A stretch of 64,000 bases of DNA from WHSW01 sp963722175 (GCA_963722175.1 CAVRKA010000004.1:124001-188000), one strand, 5' to 3'; positions 1-8,982 are shown, counted from the first letter of the stretch. The notes: generated by a model from the letters alone, not told the origin. Program-made: numbers and translations.

Positions 1-757
1 CGATCGCCGCCGGCCGGTCGATCACGCGGGCGCGCTCCAGCGCCTCGACCACGGCGGTCATGTCGTGGCCGTCGATCTCGACCGCGTCCCAGCCGAAGGC
101 CTCGAACTTGGCGCGCACGTCGCCGGTGTCCATGACCTCCTCGGTGGTGCCGTCGGTCTGCAGGTGGTTGTAGTCGACGATCGCGGTCAAGTTGGTGACC
201 CCGAAGTGCGGTACCGCGGTCGCCGCCTCCCAGGTCTGGCCCTCCTGGCAGTCGCCGTCGGAGAGCAGGCCGAACACGTGCGCCGTCTCGGAGAGCCCGT
301 CGAGGCGCAGCGCCAGCGCGATGCCCAGGCACATCGAGAGGCCCTGGCCGAGCGAGCCGGTCGAGACCTCCACCCCCGGGGTCCGGTTCATGTCGGGATG
401 GCCCTGGAGGTGAGCGCCGATCTGGCGGAGCCCCATCAGGTCCTCACGCGGGAAGTAGCCGGTGTGGGCGAGCGCCGCGTACTGGATCGGCGCCGCGTGG
501 CCCTTGCAGAGCACGAAGCGGTCGCGCTCGGGCCACTCCGGGTTCTCGGGATCGTGGCGCAGGACCCGGTAGTACAGGGCCGCAACGACGTCCGCGGACG
601 AGAGGGAGGAGTCGAGGTGCCCGGACTTCGCGACCGCGAGCATCGAGACGCAGTCCATCCGCAGCACCGTCGCCCAGCGCTCGAGCTCCGCGATCGTCGG
701 CTTGCTGTCGGCCTGCGCCGGAGGCTTCGGATCGGGGACCGGCCTCAGGTGGGTCAC
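1..757 (-). CDS. Transketolase N-terminal (TPP-binding) subunit, partial
   Basis: Thiamine-diphosphate half of a split transketolase (pentose phosphate pathway; two-carbon ketol transfer). Translated from a GTG at 757, it reads into the window edge, so the C-terminus is missing. Visible signatures are GHLDSSLS near the start, CKGHAAPIQYA, STGSLGQGLSM and the TPP motif SDGDCQEGQTWE followed by a downstream DYN. Full-length transketolase is about 650 residues. The proline-rich N-terminus and the family's usual split form suggest a roughly 280-residue subunit with a partner encoded to the left, but that partner is not visible. A divergent lipoprotein gene starts at 849. Confidence 0.9.
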   Translation of the reverse strand, partial: MTHLRPVPDPKPPAQADSKPTIAELERWATVLRMDCVSMLAVAKSGHLDSSLSSADVVAALYYRVLRHDPENPEWPERDRFVLCKGHAAPIQYAALAHTGYFPREDLMGLRQIGAHLQGHPDMNRTPGVEVSTGSLGQGLSMCLGIALALRLDGLSETAHVFGLLSDGDCQEGQTWEAATAVPHFGVTNLTAIVDYNHLQTDGTTEEVMDTGDVRAKFEAFGWDAVEIDGHDMTAVVEALERARVIDRPAAI

Positions 758-848
758 GTGCGCGAGGTTAGCCGAAGACACTGGCTGTCAAGTTATGCGG
801 GCGGGCGGACGCCAACCGCGTCCCGGATCGCCGGAAAATGCAGGGTTG

Positions 849-1490
849 ATGAGGGCGAAGACGATCTCGATCGGAGTGCTGGCGACGCTGGCGGTCGTCG
901 TGGCCGGCTGCGGCGACGACGAGCCGCAGGCCGCGCCGACGGTCACGGTCGCGATTCCGTCGACCACCTCGACGACCGAGTCCTCGACGACCGAGGCACC
1001 CCCGCCGGTCGGCGAGCCCTCGGGCCCGGCCGAGACGGCGACCGAGGACCCGCGCGAGAACGAGCTCGAGCGCGACGCCGAGCGCACGGCGCGGGCGTAC
1101 GTCGAGGCGCTCGACGCCCGCGACGGCGAGGCGGCCTGCGCCCTGCTCGTCCCCGGAGCGCTCGACGAGGTCGAGCTGCCCGAGCCCGGAGGGGACTGCG
1201 CCTCCTCGCTCGAGGCGTCGATCGGCTACCGCGACCCGCGCGGGCTGCCGGTCTGGGAGGGGGCGACGCTGCCCAGCGTCCGGATCACCGAGCTCGACGG
1301 CGACTCGGCGACGGTCGTCGCGACGGTCGTCACCAGGTTCGCCGACCGCGAGGAGGCCTCGGTCGAGGACGACCTCATCTACCTCACCCGCGCCGGCGGA
1401 CGCTGGCTCGTGGCGAAGCCGAGCTCGACCCTTTACCGTGCGGTCGGCATCGCGGACGTCCCCCCGACGGTGCTCTCCCCTCCGGGCTGA
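849..1490 (+). CDS. Secreted lipoprotein of unknown function
   Basis: 213 residues. The N-terminus is a lipoprotein signal peptide (MRAKT, hydrophobic core, lipobox VVAGC), so the mature protein should be anchored outside the membrane. A Thr/Ser/Pro-rich linker (residues about 30-60) precedes a compact domain (about 75-205) with two cysteines (ACALL and GGDCASS) and the layout of an NTF2-like or DUF4878-like fold. I chose ATG 849 over the longer frame because it directly precedes the signal peptide. It ends 35 bp before an ABC exporter ATPase and may be co-transcribed with it. Function not recognised. Confidence 0.72.
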   Translation: MRAKTISIGVLATLAVVVAGCGDDEPQAAPTVTVAIPSTTSTTESSTTEAPPPVGEPSGPAETATEDPRENELERDAERTARAYVEALDARDGEAACALLVPGALDEVELPEPGGDCASSLEASIGYRDPRGLPVWEGATLPSVRITELDGDSATVVATVVTRFADREEASVEDDLIYLTRAGGRWLVAKPSSTLYRAVGIADVPPTVLSPPG

Positions 1491-1525
1491 CTCGGCCGCC
1501 CACCCACCGACCGAAAGGACCAGCG

Positions 1526-2278
1526 TTGAGCCAGCCCGCCGCCCCCGTTCAGAGCAAGACGATCGTCAGCGCCACCGATCTGCGCAGGGTCTTCGGCGAG
1601 GGCGCGACCGCCGTGACCGCGCTCGACGGCGTCTCGGTCGAGCTCCCGGCCGGCGGGCTGACCGCGATCATGGGCCCGTCGGGCTCGGGCAAGTCGACGC
1701 TGATGCACATCCTGGCCGGGCTCGACCGCCCGACCTCGGGCACGGTCATGATCGACGGCGTCGATCTCGCCGGGCTCGACGACGGCGAGCTCACCGAGCT
1801 GCGCCGCGACCACGTCGGCTTCGTCTTCCAGTTCTTCAACCTCCTCCCGGTCCTCAACGCACGCGAGAACATCCTCCTGCCGCTGAAGCTCGCCGGCCGC
1901 GATCCCTTCGAGGCGCTCTTCGACCACCTGGTCACCGCGATCGGGATCGAGGACCGGCTCGACCACCGCCCGGCGGAGCTCTCCGGAGGTCAACAGCAGC
2001 GGGTCGCGATCGCGCGGGCGCTGATGAGCCAGCCGGCGGTCGTGTTCGCCGACGAGCCGACCGGCAACCTCGACACGCACTCGAGCGAGGAGGTGCTCGC
2101 GCTGCTGCGGACCGCGGTCGACGATCTCGGCCAGACGGTCGTCATGGTCACCCACGACGCCGCCGCCGCGGCGATCGCCGACCGCGTCCTGGTCCTCGTC
2201 GACGGGCGAATCGTCACCGACGCCCCCGCCGAGAGCCCCGAGCAGCTCCTGGACCTGATGAAGGGCGTCACCGGGTAG
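1526..2278 (+). CDS. ABC transporter ATP-binding protein (MacB/LolD type)
   Basis: 250 residues from a TTG at 1526, preceded by an AAAGGA ribosome-binding site at 1514-1519. The open frame continues far upstream only because of GC-rich sequence; homology starts here. Walker A is GPSGSGKST, the Q-loop is in FVFQFFNLL, the signature is LSGGQQQR, Walker B is VVFADEPTGNLD, and the switch His is in MVTHD. The family energises FtsX-type permeases that export lipoproteins, peptides or antibiotics rather than importing solutes. Its permease follows at 2323, across a perfect palindrome at 2276-2321. Confidence 0.93.
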   Translation: MSQPAAPVQSKTIVSATDLRRVFGEGATAVTALDGVSVELPAGGLTAIMGPSGSGKSTLMHILAGLDRPTSGTVMIDGVDLAGLDDGELTELRRDHVGFVFQFFNLLPVLNARENILLPLKLAGRDPFEALFDHLVTAIGIEDRLDHRPAELSGGQQQRVAIARALMSQPAVVFADEPTGNLDTHSSEEVLALLRTAVDDLGQTVVMVTHDAAAAAIADRVLVLVDGRIVTDAPAESPEQLLDLMKGVTG

Positions 2279-2321
2279 TGCCCCGTCCACCGATTCACAT
2301 GCGAATTTGGACGGGGCACTA
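2276..2321. repeat. Perfect 14-bp inverted repeat between ABC ATPase and permease
   Basis: Arms 2276-2289 and 2308-2321 are exact reverse complements (TAGTGCCCCGTCCA and its complement) around an 18-nt loop that itself holds a short ATTC/GAAT pairing. The left arm includes the ATPase stop codon and the right arm ends one base before the permease ATG, so it contains the only purine-rich (GGGG) stretch that could serve as the permease ribosome-binding site. It could be a translational attenuator or a dispersed palindromic element. No T-tract follows, so it is not a classical terminator. Confidence 0.8.
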
Positions 2322-2322
2322 G

Positions 2323-4878
2323 ATGGCGGCGATCGCGGTCCGCAACCTGACGGAGCGCAAGCTGCGCACCGTCCTCACCTCGCTGGCGATCGTGCTCGGG
2401 GTGATGATGGTCGCCGGCACCTACGTGCTCACCGACACGATCGACCGGTCGTTCGAACGCATCTTCACCCAGTCGAACGTGGGGGTCGACGCGGTCGTCA
2501 CCTCGAAGCAGAACATCGAGACGTTCGAGGACGTCGGGCCCCCGTTTCCGGCGTCGGTCCTGGAGCAGGTCCAGGCGGTCGATGGCGTCGCCGCCGCGGA
2601 GGGCTCGATCACCGACCAGCAGGTCTCGATCATCGGCGCCGACGGCGATCCCCGCGGCGGCAACGGCGCGCCGAGCCTCGGGTTCTCGGTCAGCGTCCCG
2701 TACAGCGACCGCTTCGACCCGCTGACGTACGTCGATGGCGATCCGCCGATGAGCGACGACGAGGTCGTGATCGACAAGGCGTCTGCGGAGGACGAGGGCT
2801 TCGCGGTCGGCGACACGATCACGATCGCCGGCCGCGCCGGCACCGGGGACTACACGCTCAGCGGGATCGCGACCCTCGGTGACGTCGACTCGTTCGGCGG
2901 CGCGACGATCACCGTGCTCACCCTGCCCGAGGCCCAGCGGCTGACCGGCAAGGAGGGCGAGCTCGACCAGATCTCGGTCGCCGCCGACGACAGCGTCACG
3001 CCCGAACAACTGGCGGCGTCGCTGCAGGCCGCGCTCCCCGACGACCTCGACGTCGAGACGGGGGCCGAGAACGTCCAGTCCCAGCGCGACGACATCGGCG
3101 AGTTCACCGGGTTCATCAAGACGGCGCTGCTGATCTTCGCCGGCATCGCCCTGTTCGTCGGCGCCTTTCTGATCTTCAACACCTTCTCGATCACGGTCGC
3201 CCAGCGCACCCGCGAGTTCGCGATGCTGCGGACGCTCGGCGCCTCGCGCCGCCAGATCCTCTCCAGCGTCGTCCTCGAGGCGGCGGTGATCGGGCTCGGC
3301 GCCGCCGTCGTCGGGGTCGCCGCCGGGATTGGCTTCGCGCATCTGGTCAGCGACCTGTTCGCGTCGCTCGGCATCGACCTCCCAACGACCGGAACCGTCG
3401 TCGAGCCGCGCACGATCATCGTCGGCCTCGTGCTCGGAACCGGGATCACGGCGGCCTCCAGCCTCGCCCCCGCGCTGCGGGCAACGAGGGTGCCGCCGGT
3501 CACCGGTTTGCGCGACGGCGTCGTCCCTTCGACCACTGTCGAGCGACGGCGGCGTACCGGTGCCGGCGTGGTACTCGCGGCGCTCGGAGCGACGGCGATG
3601 GCGCTCGGGATCTTCGGCGCGCTGAGCCCGGGCGAGGCGTGGGTCGGGGTCGGCGCGGTCGCCGTCTTCATCGGCGTCGCCCTGCTCAGCCCGCTGCTGG
3701 TCGGTCCGGTGGCCTCAGTCGTCGGGGCGCCGCTCGAGCGCCTCGGGGGCGTCCCGGGGACACTCGCGCGCGAGAACGCGGTCCGCAACCCGGGCCGCAC
3801 GGCGTCGACGGCGGCGGCATTGATGATCGGCCTCGCCCTGGTCTCGTTCGTCGCCGTGTTCGCCGCCGGGATCAAGGGCTCGATCGACGACGCGATCGAC
3901 AAGACGCTGATCGGCGACCTGACGATCTCCAACGAGGACGGCTTCTCCGACATCCCGATCGCCGTCCGCGACGAGGTCGCGGCGATCGACGGGGTCGAGG
4001 TCGCCTCCGCGCTGCGGTTCACCGAGGACGAGGTCGACGGCGAGCCGGGCACCCTGACGCTGATCGACCCGGGGACGGCGGCGCAGGTGCTGCACCTCGA
4101 CTGGGACGAGGGCTCGGACGAGCTGCTGACGAACCTCGCGCCGGACGAGGCCGTGGTCGACGAGGCGTTCGCCACGGACAACGGACTCGAGGTCGGCGAC
4201 AGCTTCGTGGCGGACACGGTCAGCGGCGACCCGGTGGACCTGACCGTGGTCGGCACGTTCACCGACAACGCCGACTTCATGGGCGACTACGGCGCCTCCG
4301 ACGCGAACGCGGAGGCGTTCGGCGAGCCGAACTCGGCGACCAACATCTTCATCAACCTCGAGCCCGGCGCCGACGCCGCCGCGGTCCGCTCGGAGATCGA
4401 AACGGCCGTCGAGCAGAGCTTCCCGACCGCCAAGGTCGAGGATCAGGAGGAGCTCAAGGACTCGATCGGCGAGCAGCTCAACCAGCTGCTGGGGATCATC
4501 TATGTGTTGCTGCTGCTCTCGGTCGTCGTCTCGCTGTTCGGGATCGTCAACACCCTGGCCCTGACGATTCACGAGCGGACCCGGGAGCTCGGGCTGCTGC
4601 GCGCGGTCGGCACCTCCCGACGCCAGATCCGGCGCACGGTCCGCTACGAGGCGGTGATCACGGCGCTGATCGGAGGCGTGCTCGGGCTCGTCCTCGGCGT
4701 GCTGTTCGCCGTGCTCGTCAGCCGTCCGCTCGCCGACGAGGGCTTCACGCTCTCGATCCCGATCGGTCAGCTGATCGCGCTCCTCGTCCTCGCGGCGCTC
4801 GCCGGCGTGCTCGCTGCGATCGGGCCCGCGCGCCGCGCCTCGCGCCTGGACGTGCTCGAGGCACTCGCGTACGAGTAG
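2323..4878 (+). CDS. ABC transporter permease, FtsX/MacB family, duplicated
   Basis: 851 residues with two FtsX-like halves. TM1 is near residues 15-40, followed by an extracellular MacB-PCD-like domain (about 45-235), three TM segments (about 260-380), a short central TM pair (about 410-455), a second periplasmic-type domain (about 490-720), and three terminal TM segments (about 725-845). Each half carries the coupling motif after its first TM (QRTREFAMLRTLGAS and HERTRELGLLRAVGTS). A single long polypeptide with both halves suits a homodimeric or pseudo-heterodimeric exporter with the ATPase at 1526. Substrate unknown. Confidence 0.93.
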   Translation: MAAIAVRNLTERKLRTVLTSLAIVLGVMMVAGTYVLTDTIDRSFERIFTQSNVGVDAVVTSKQNIETFEDVGPPFPASVLEQVQAVDGVAAAEGSITDQQVSIIGADGDPRGGNGAPSLGFSVSVPYSDRFDPLTYVDGDPPMSDDEVVIDKASAEDEGFAVGDTITIAGRAGTGDYTLSGIATLGDVDSFGGATITVLTLPEAQRLTGKEGELDQISVAADDSVTPEQLAASLQAALPDDLDVETGAENVQSQRDDIGEFTGFIKTALLIFAGIALFVGAFLIFNTFSITVAQRTREFAMLRTLGASRRQILSSVVLEAAVIGLGAAVVGVAAGIGFAHLVSDLFASLGIDLPTTGTVVEPRTIIVGLVLGTGITAASSLAPALRATRVPPVTGLRDGVVPSTTVERRRRTGAGVVLAALGATAMALGIFGALSPGEAWVGVGAVAVFIGVALLSPLLVGPVASVVGAPLERLGGVPGTLARENAVRNPGRTASTAAALMIGLALVSFVAVFAAGIKGSIDDAIDKTLIGDLTISNEDGFSDIPIAVRDEVAAIDGVEVASALRFTEDEVDGEPGTLTLIDPGTAAQVLHLDWDEGSDELLTNLAPDEAVVDEAFATDNGLEVGDSFVADTVSGDPVDLTVVGTFTDNADFMGDYGASDANAEAFGEPNSATNIFINLEPGADAAAVRSEIETAVEQSFPTAKVEDQEELKDSIGEQLNQLLGIIYVLLLLSVVVSLFGIVNTLALTIHERTRELGLLRAVGTSRRQIRRTVRYEAVITALIGGVLGLVLGVLFAVLVSRPLADEGFTLSIPIGQLIALLVLAALAGVLAAIGPARRASRLDVLEALAYE

Positions 4879-4891
4879 CCGGGCCCCCCGG

Positions 4892-6412
4892 TCAGCCCAA
4901 AGCCGCCCCCTCGACGGAGGCTGAGGGCGCAACGTCAGGCAGGCGCACCATGCGGAACGAGTTGAACAACCCGAGGAGACCCGCGAGGATCGGCACGAGC
5001 AACGCCACCTGAAGGGCGAGGTTCGTCGCGTCGGTGTTGATGGCGAGGATCTCCTCCTGGACCTCCGGTGGCTCCTCGACGAGCAGTGCCTCGAGCTGCG
5101 TGTTGCTCGTGACCTGCGCGCCGTCCTCCAGCGTCTGCGCGATCTGCTCCTGCTGTGAGGAGGGAATCACGGGACTCGCGTTCGACATGTTGGTGAATGC
5201 CAGGGAGAGGGTCGCGAGCAGGACGCCGCCGGCCACCGCGAGTCCGAATGAAAGCCCGAAGGAACCCGACGCCGAGTTCACCCCGGCCGCCTCGCTGATC
5301 CGCTCCTCGTCGATCGGGGCGAGCGTGTAGTTGTTGAGCTGCGAGACCAGCAGGCCAAGCCCCGCTCCCGCGATCACCAGCGGAACGAGCAGATACCAGC
5401 CGGAGTCGGCCTCGGGCACGATCGGGATGATCAGCGCCAGGCCCACGGTGCTGAGCGCGAACCCAGCCCGGATGATCTGGGCGGGGCGGCGATTGCCGGA
5501 CCTCCGGCCCGCAAGGATCGCAACGGCGAACATGGTCAAGGAGAGTGGGGCGATCGACAGACCCGTCTCCAGGGCGTCGTACTCGAGCCTGATCTGCAGG
5601 AAGATCGGCAGCGCGATCATCGCCCCGCCGAGCGTGATGTTCTGCAGCGTCTGACCGGTGATTCCGGCCCGGAAGTTCGGGAGCCGGAACAGGTCCGGGT
5701 TGAGCAGGGTCACCTTGCCTTCGCGATGGCGCCGCACGAGCCAGCGGGCGAGCGCCCAGAGCGCGAGCGCACCGAGCGCGATCAGCAGGACGACGTAGTC
5801 GCCGCCCTCCTGCCAGACCAGGATCCCAAGCACCACGCCGCCCATCCCGAGGACGGACAGGGCGGAACCCACGAAGTCGACCTTCCGGTCTCCCGTGTAC
5901 GCGACGTCCTTGATGAGCCCGATCTGCAGGAGCACGACCGCGATCACGACGGCCTCCAGCAGGAAGCCGACCCGCCAGGACAGGTAGGTGGTGACAAAGC
6001 CTCCGAGGAGAGGCCCGACCGCGGCGGCGATCGCGGCCGCCGCTCCGATCAGCGCATAGGTCTTCACCTGTGCCGCTCCCTCGAAGTTGCCGTGGATGAG
6101 GGATTGCATCGCCGGCAGCAGGAGCGACGCGCCGAGGCCGCCGATGATCGCCCAGAAGACGATGACCGCCGTCAGGCTCTGGGCGACGGTCATCGCCAAA
6201 GCCCCGGTCGCGTATGCCAGCAGGCCGAGCACGTATGCACGCTTGCGTCCGAACAGGTCGCCGATCTTGCTGCTGATCAGGATGAACGCGGCGGAGACCA
6301 GGGCCTCGAGCGCGATCGCGGTCTGCACGGAGCTGACCGTCGTGTCGAGATCCTCGACCACGGCCGAGATCGACACGTTCATCAGCGACGTGTCGACGAC
6401 CAGGACGAACAT
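4892..6412 (-). CDS. MFS drug-efflux transporter (EmrB/QacA-like, 14 TM)
   Basis: 506 residues from ATG 6412. Shows the DHA2-type pattern of 14 TM segments, motif A-like GDLFGRKRAYVLG after TM2, and a VLDT-type motif (VVDTSLMN) in TM1. Likely a proton-coupled multidrug or antibiotic exporter. The start is uncertain: in-frame codons upstream of 6412 encode a plausible beginning of TM1 (RLSLLLAA) and continue open to a TAG at 6569-6571, but contain no ATG, GTG or TTG. The real protein either uses a CTG or other rare start or has a truncated TM1. It faces the divergent DUF7144 gene. Confidence 0.88.
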   Translation of the reverse strand: MFVLVVDTSLMNVSISAVVEDLDTTVSSVQTAIALEALVSAAFILISSKIGDLFGRKRAYVLGLLAYATGALAMTVAQSLTAVIVFWAIIGGLGASLLLPAMQSLIHGNFEGAAQVKTYALIGAAAAIAAAVGPLLGGFVTTYLSWRVGFLLEAVVIAVVLLQIGLIKDVAYTGDRKVDFVGSALSVLGMGGVVLGILVWQEGGDYVVLLIALGALALWALARWLVRRHREGKVTLLNPDLFRLPNFRAGITGQTLQNITLGGAMIALPIFLQIRLEYDALETGLSIAPLSLTMFAVAILAGRRSGNRRPAQIIRAGFALSTVGLALIIPIVPEADSGWYLLVPLVIAGAGLGLLVSQLNNYTLAPIDEERISEAAGVNSASGSFGLSFGLAVAGGVLLATLSLAFTNMSNASPVIPSSQQEQIAQTLEDGAQVTSNTQLEALLVEEPPEVQEEILAINTDATNLALQVALLVPILAGLLGLFNSFRMVRLPDVAPSASVEGAALG

Positions 6413-6642
6413 CGCCGCCGCCAGCAGGAGCGACAGGCGCGTGTTCCCGGCTTCCTGCCGTGGATCGGCTATTGCGCTGCCTGCTTCACGAGTCGCCGGC
6501 GACCCTATACGCGCGTGCAGCTGAGGTAGATCGCGCTCGGTGGCAGGGTGCCACAGCGCGGCCGCGAACTATCCGACAGCAAAGTCGTGCGCATCGAGAT
6601 CGGCCGCGCTCAAGCGACCGACTGAACGAGAAGGAGTCTCAA

Positions 6643-7023
6643 ATGAGAGGCGCAGGTCGAGTCGCGTTCGCAGCAATCCTGCTGCTCATGCTCGGAGTGC
6701 TCAACATCATCTACGGCATCGGCGCCCTGGACGATGCGAACTACTTCGTCAACGACACGCGGTTCATCCTCGACAACCTGAACACCCTCGGATGGGTGCT
6801 GATCCTGCTCGGGATCGTGCAGTTGACCGCCGGGTTTTCGCTGATGTCCGGCAACACCTACGGGCGCGTGCTGGGCGTCACGGCCGGGACCATCGGCGCG
6901 ATCGGGGCGCTGTTTTCGATTGGCGGGGCCAACCCCTGGTGGTCGCTTGCCGAGTTCGCACTGTGCGTGTACGTCGTCCACGGGATCATCGTCTTCGGAG
7001 AGGACGAGCGGGCCGTGGCCTGA
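6643..7023 (+). CDS. DUF7144-family small membrane protein
   Basis: 126 residues from ATG 6643, with ribosome-binding site GAAGGAG about 8 nt upstream. Four hydrophobic segments (about 8-28, 50-70, 78-98, 103-120) with the family pattern GVLNIIYGIGAL, LGWVLILLGIVQL, GRVLGV and ANPWWSLAEFAL. DUF7144 proteins are common in Actinobacteria and uncharacterised. It is a lone gene between the divergent MFS gene and a convergent CYTH-like gene. A longer frame from 6460 exists, but its first 61 codons lack membrane-protein character. Confidence 0.8.
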   Translation: MRGAGRVAFAAILLLMLGVLNIIYGIGALDDANYFVNDTRFILDNLNTLGWVLILLGIVQLTAGFSLMSGNTYGRVLGVTAGTIGAIGALFSIGGANPWWSLAEFALCVYVVHGIIVFGEDERAVA

Positions 7024-7073
7024 GCTGATGGTTCGCGGGGGCCCGCCTCTAGCGGGCTCCCGCGACCTACGGG

Positions 7074-7856
7074 CTACTCCCCGAGCTGCCCCGCGAAGTA
7101 CTCGAGCGCGGTCCGGGTCTTGGTCTGCTGCTCGCCGAACAGGTCGACGCCGAGCCCGGAGAGATAGGCCCGGGTCTCGGCCGCGACCTGGAACGCTTCG
7201 CCCGGCTTGCACTTCGTCGACAGCTCGAGGATCCGGGAGCCGTCCGGATAGAGCCACACTTCGGCGACCAGCCGGCGCTCGTAGCCCTCGGGTGAGAACT
7301 TCAGCTTCAGCACCAGCACCGGCCCGAGGACCGACAGATCGTCGAGGCCGATCCCCTCGGGCGCGTGCTCGGCGTAGAACGCCCGCTGGTGCTCGTTGAA
7401 CAGCTCCGACAGCTTCCCGCCCTCGGTGATGATCGGCTTGACCACGCCGTCGCCGAGCTGACCCTTGAACGATCCCGAGCACACGAAGCCGCCCGGAAGG
7501 GCGTCGACCTCGACGCCGAAGCTCTTCAGCTCGCGAACCTCGGCCGGCAGCTCGGAGGGAACGACCGGCCGCAGCTTGACGACCGAGTCGTCGGGCTTGC
7601 CCTGCGTGCGGCGAGCGCGCACGACAACGCCGGCCGTGTCGAGCTCGAGGGCCGGGGTGTCGAAGAAGAAGACCTGGCGCAGGAAGGCCTCCATCGGGTC
7701 CATGCCGAGTGCGGCAACTGTCGAGCGCCACCCCTTCTGCCCCTCGTCCGGAACGGTGAGCTTGAGCTCGGTGGTGTCGGCGTCGCGCAGGAGACCGATG
7801 ATCTCCTGCAGCTGGGCATCCGAGAGCCTGGGCGCTGCCTGCGCGGTGTCGGCCAT
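7074..7856 (-). CDS. CYTH-like (triphosphate tunnel fold) protein, tentative
   Basis: 260 residues from ATG 7856. The charged beta-rich pattern resembles CYTH/triphosphate tunnel proteins: TELKLTV near residue 29 in place of the usual E-x-E-x-K, FFFDTPALELDTAGVVVRAR (about 68-87), VVKLRP (about 96), VLKLKF (about 187) and ILELSTKCKPGE (about 212). The first acidic pair of the metal-binding motif is not well kept, so polyphosphate or triphosphate hydrolysis should not be assumed. Followed 8 bp downstream of its start by the minus-strand SHOCT gene's end; the two, plus the DUF6325 gene, may form one unit. Confidence 0.6.
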   Translation of the reverse strand: MADTAQAAPRLSDAQLQEIIGLLRDADTTELKLTVPDEGQKGWRSTVAALGMDPMEAFLRQVFFFDTPALELDTAGVVVRARRTQGKPDDSVVKLRPVVPSELPAEVRELKSFGVEVDALPGGFVCSGSFKGQLGDGVVKPIITEGGKLSELFNEHQRAFYAEHAPEGIGLDDLSVLGPVLVLKLKFSPEGYERRLVAEVWLYPDGSRILELSTKCKPGEAFQVAAETRAYLSGLGVDLFGEQQTKTRTALEYFAGQLGE

Positions 7857-7864
7857 GGGGACGT

Positions 7865-8131
7865 CTACGCCAGGAGCTTCGCCTTCTGCTGGGCGAACTC
7901 CTCGTCCGTCAGCAGGCCCTTCTCGCGGAGCTCCCCGAGCTTGACCAGCTGATCCATCGGATCGGCGGCCGGGGGCGCGGCTTGGGGCGGAGGCTCTGCG
8001 TAGGCCGGAGCCTGCTGCGGCTCCTGCTGGGCCCAGCGCTCCGCCTGGCGGCGCGACACGCGGTTGCTGACGGACGTTGCGGTTCCGGCGATGACCGCCG
8101 TCCTGGCTACTCCTCGGAGCAATCCTGGCAT
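7865..8131 (-). CDS. Small SHOCT-domain protein
   Basis: 88 residues from ATG 8131, preceded by a good purine-rich ribosome-binding site (GGAAGGGAAG). Residues about 8-35 are a short hydrophobic/basic part, about 36-55 are Gln/Pro/Ala-rich, and the C-terminal 30 residues are a classic SHOCT (short C-terminal) motif: LVKLGELREKGLLTDEEF. SHOCT domains are usually oligomerisation or membrane-association add-ons. Ends 8 bp after the start of the CYTH-like gene and begins 19 bp downstream of the DUF6325 gene. Confidence 0.82.
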   Translation of the reverse strand: MPGLLRGVARTAVIAGTATSVSNRVSRRQAERWAQQEPQQAPAYAEPPPQAAPPAADPMDQLVKLGELREKGLLTDEEFAQQKAKLLA

Positions 8132-8150
8132 GGGCTCTTCCCTTCCTTGA

Positions 8151-8603
8151 TCAGGTCGTGGATTCGGCTTCCTCGGCGGCGTCAAGCGCGGCGAGGATGC
8201 CCTGGACCGGGATCCGGCCATTTGCGACGAGCTGAGCGCCCGAGCGGCGCAGCGCCGCGGCGAACGGGCCCGCCCAGCGATTCTCATAGACGAGAATCGC
8301 GGCGGAGGACCCCGGCTCGAGCGCCGTGGCCGCCTCCTCGGCGTCCTCACCGGAGAGCAGCCCGGAGGACGCGCCGACGAGCTCCTTCAGCGACTCGGAT
8401 TGCTCGGCCAGCGAGGTGAGCTCCAGCATCGTCACCGACCCGTCTTCACCCTTGGCCAGAAACGCGATGTCGATGACCCGGATCAGGCCGCGGTCGACGA
8501 GGTCGACCAGTATGGGCGCGGCCTCGCCGGTCGGCTGGCGGTCGGGCCACTCGACGATCAGGTAGTCGATCGGCCCCATCTCATCAAGCTCCTCTGCGCT
8601 CAC
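8151..8603 (-). CDS. DUF6325-like protein
   Basis: 150 residues from GTG 8603 with ribosome-binding site GGGAGAGAG. Recognisable by MGPIDYLIVEWP at the start, LVDRGLIRVIDIAFLAK and AILVYENRWAGPF, which match DUF6325 as I remember it: small actinobacterial proteins often found near SHOCT proteins, thought to be stress-related, with no known activity. The longer frame from 8831 runs over an unrelated GC-rich stretch. Same strand as the SHOCT gene, 19 bp away. Confidence 0.78.
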   Translation of the reverse strand: MSAEELDEMGPIDYLIVEWPDRQPTGEAAPILVDLVDRGLIRVIDIAFLAKGEDGSVTMLELTSLAEQSESLKELVGASSGLLSGEDAEEAATALEPGSSAAILVYENRWAGPFAAALRRSGAQLVANGRIPVQGILAALDAAEEAESTT

Positions 8604-8683
8604 GCTCTCTCCCTTGCCGGTTTCATTCGTCGTTCGATGGTCCGCTCTGCGGGATACCTCCGGAGCGTATCCAGTGGCGGCGC

Positions 8684-8982
8684 CTAGACGGCGACGGCGT
8701 TGTGGACGGCGAAGAACTCGCGCTCGGGGGTCGGCATCTCCGCAAACGCCTCGGCGCCGACGATCGACTCCATCGCCGGGTTGAGGCGACCGTTGCGGAA
8801 GGTCTCGAACGCGTCCTCGGACTCCAGACATCGAGGATCACCGCGCCACTGTCCGAGGTGCCGAGGGCGTGGAAGATCAGCCCCTCGGGCGGGTTCGACG
8901 AGACCCCGGCCTTCTCGTTGACCGCGTCGTACTGCTCGGTCGTGAAGCCCTCGGGCATCCGGTGAATGATCGCTACGGACAT
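8684..8982 (-). CDS. Antibiotic-biosynthesis-monooxygenase-like barrel protein (frame-disrupted)
   Basis: Begins MSVAIIHRMPEGFT at ATG 8982 after a strong AGGAGGG site and, after a frame change near 8824, continues SEDAFETFRNGRLNPAM to a TAG at 8684. One G is missing in the coding strand after GTCTGG; restoring it gives a 99-residue dimeric alpha-beta barrel (ABM superfamily-like) protein with the family W-E-S motif. The reading frame is excellent on both sides, so this is probably a base-calling deletion. Confidence 0.7.

Noticed and set aside
65..1525. A long plus-strand frame running into the ABC ATPase (65-2278), suggesting a fusion protein
   Set aside because: The part before 1526 is antisense to the transketolase and overlaps the lipoprotein gene in another frame, with Arg/Gly/Ala-rich composition. 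The ATPase has its own ribosome-binding site and TTG at 1526.
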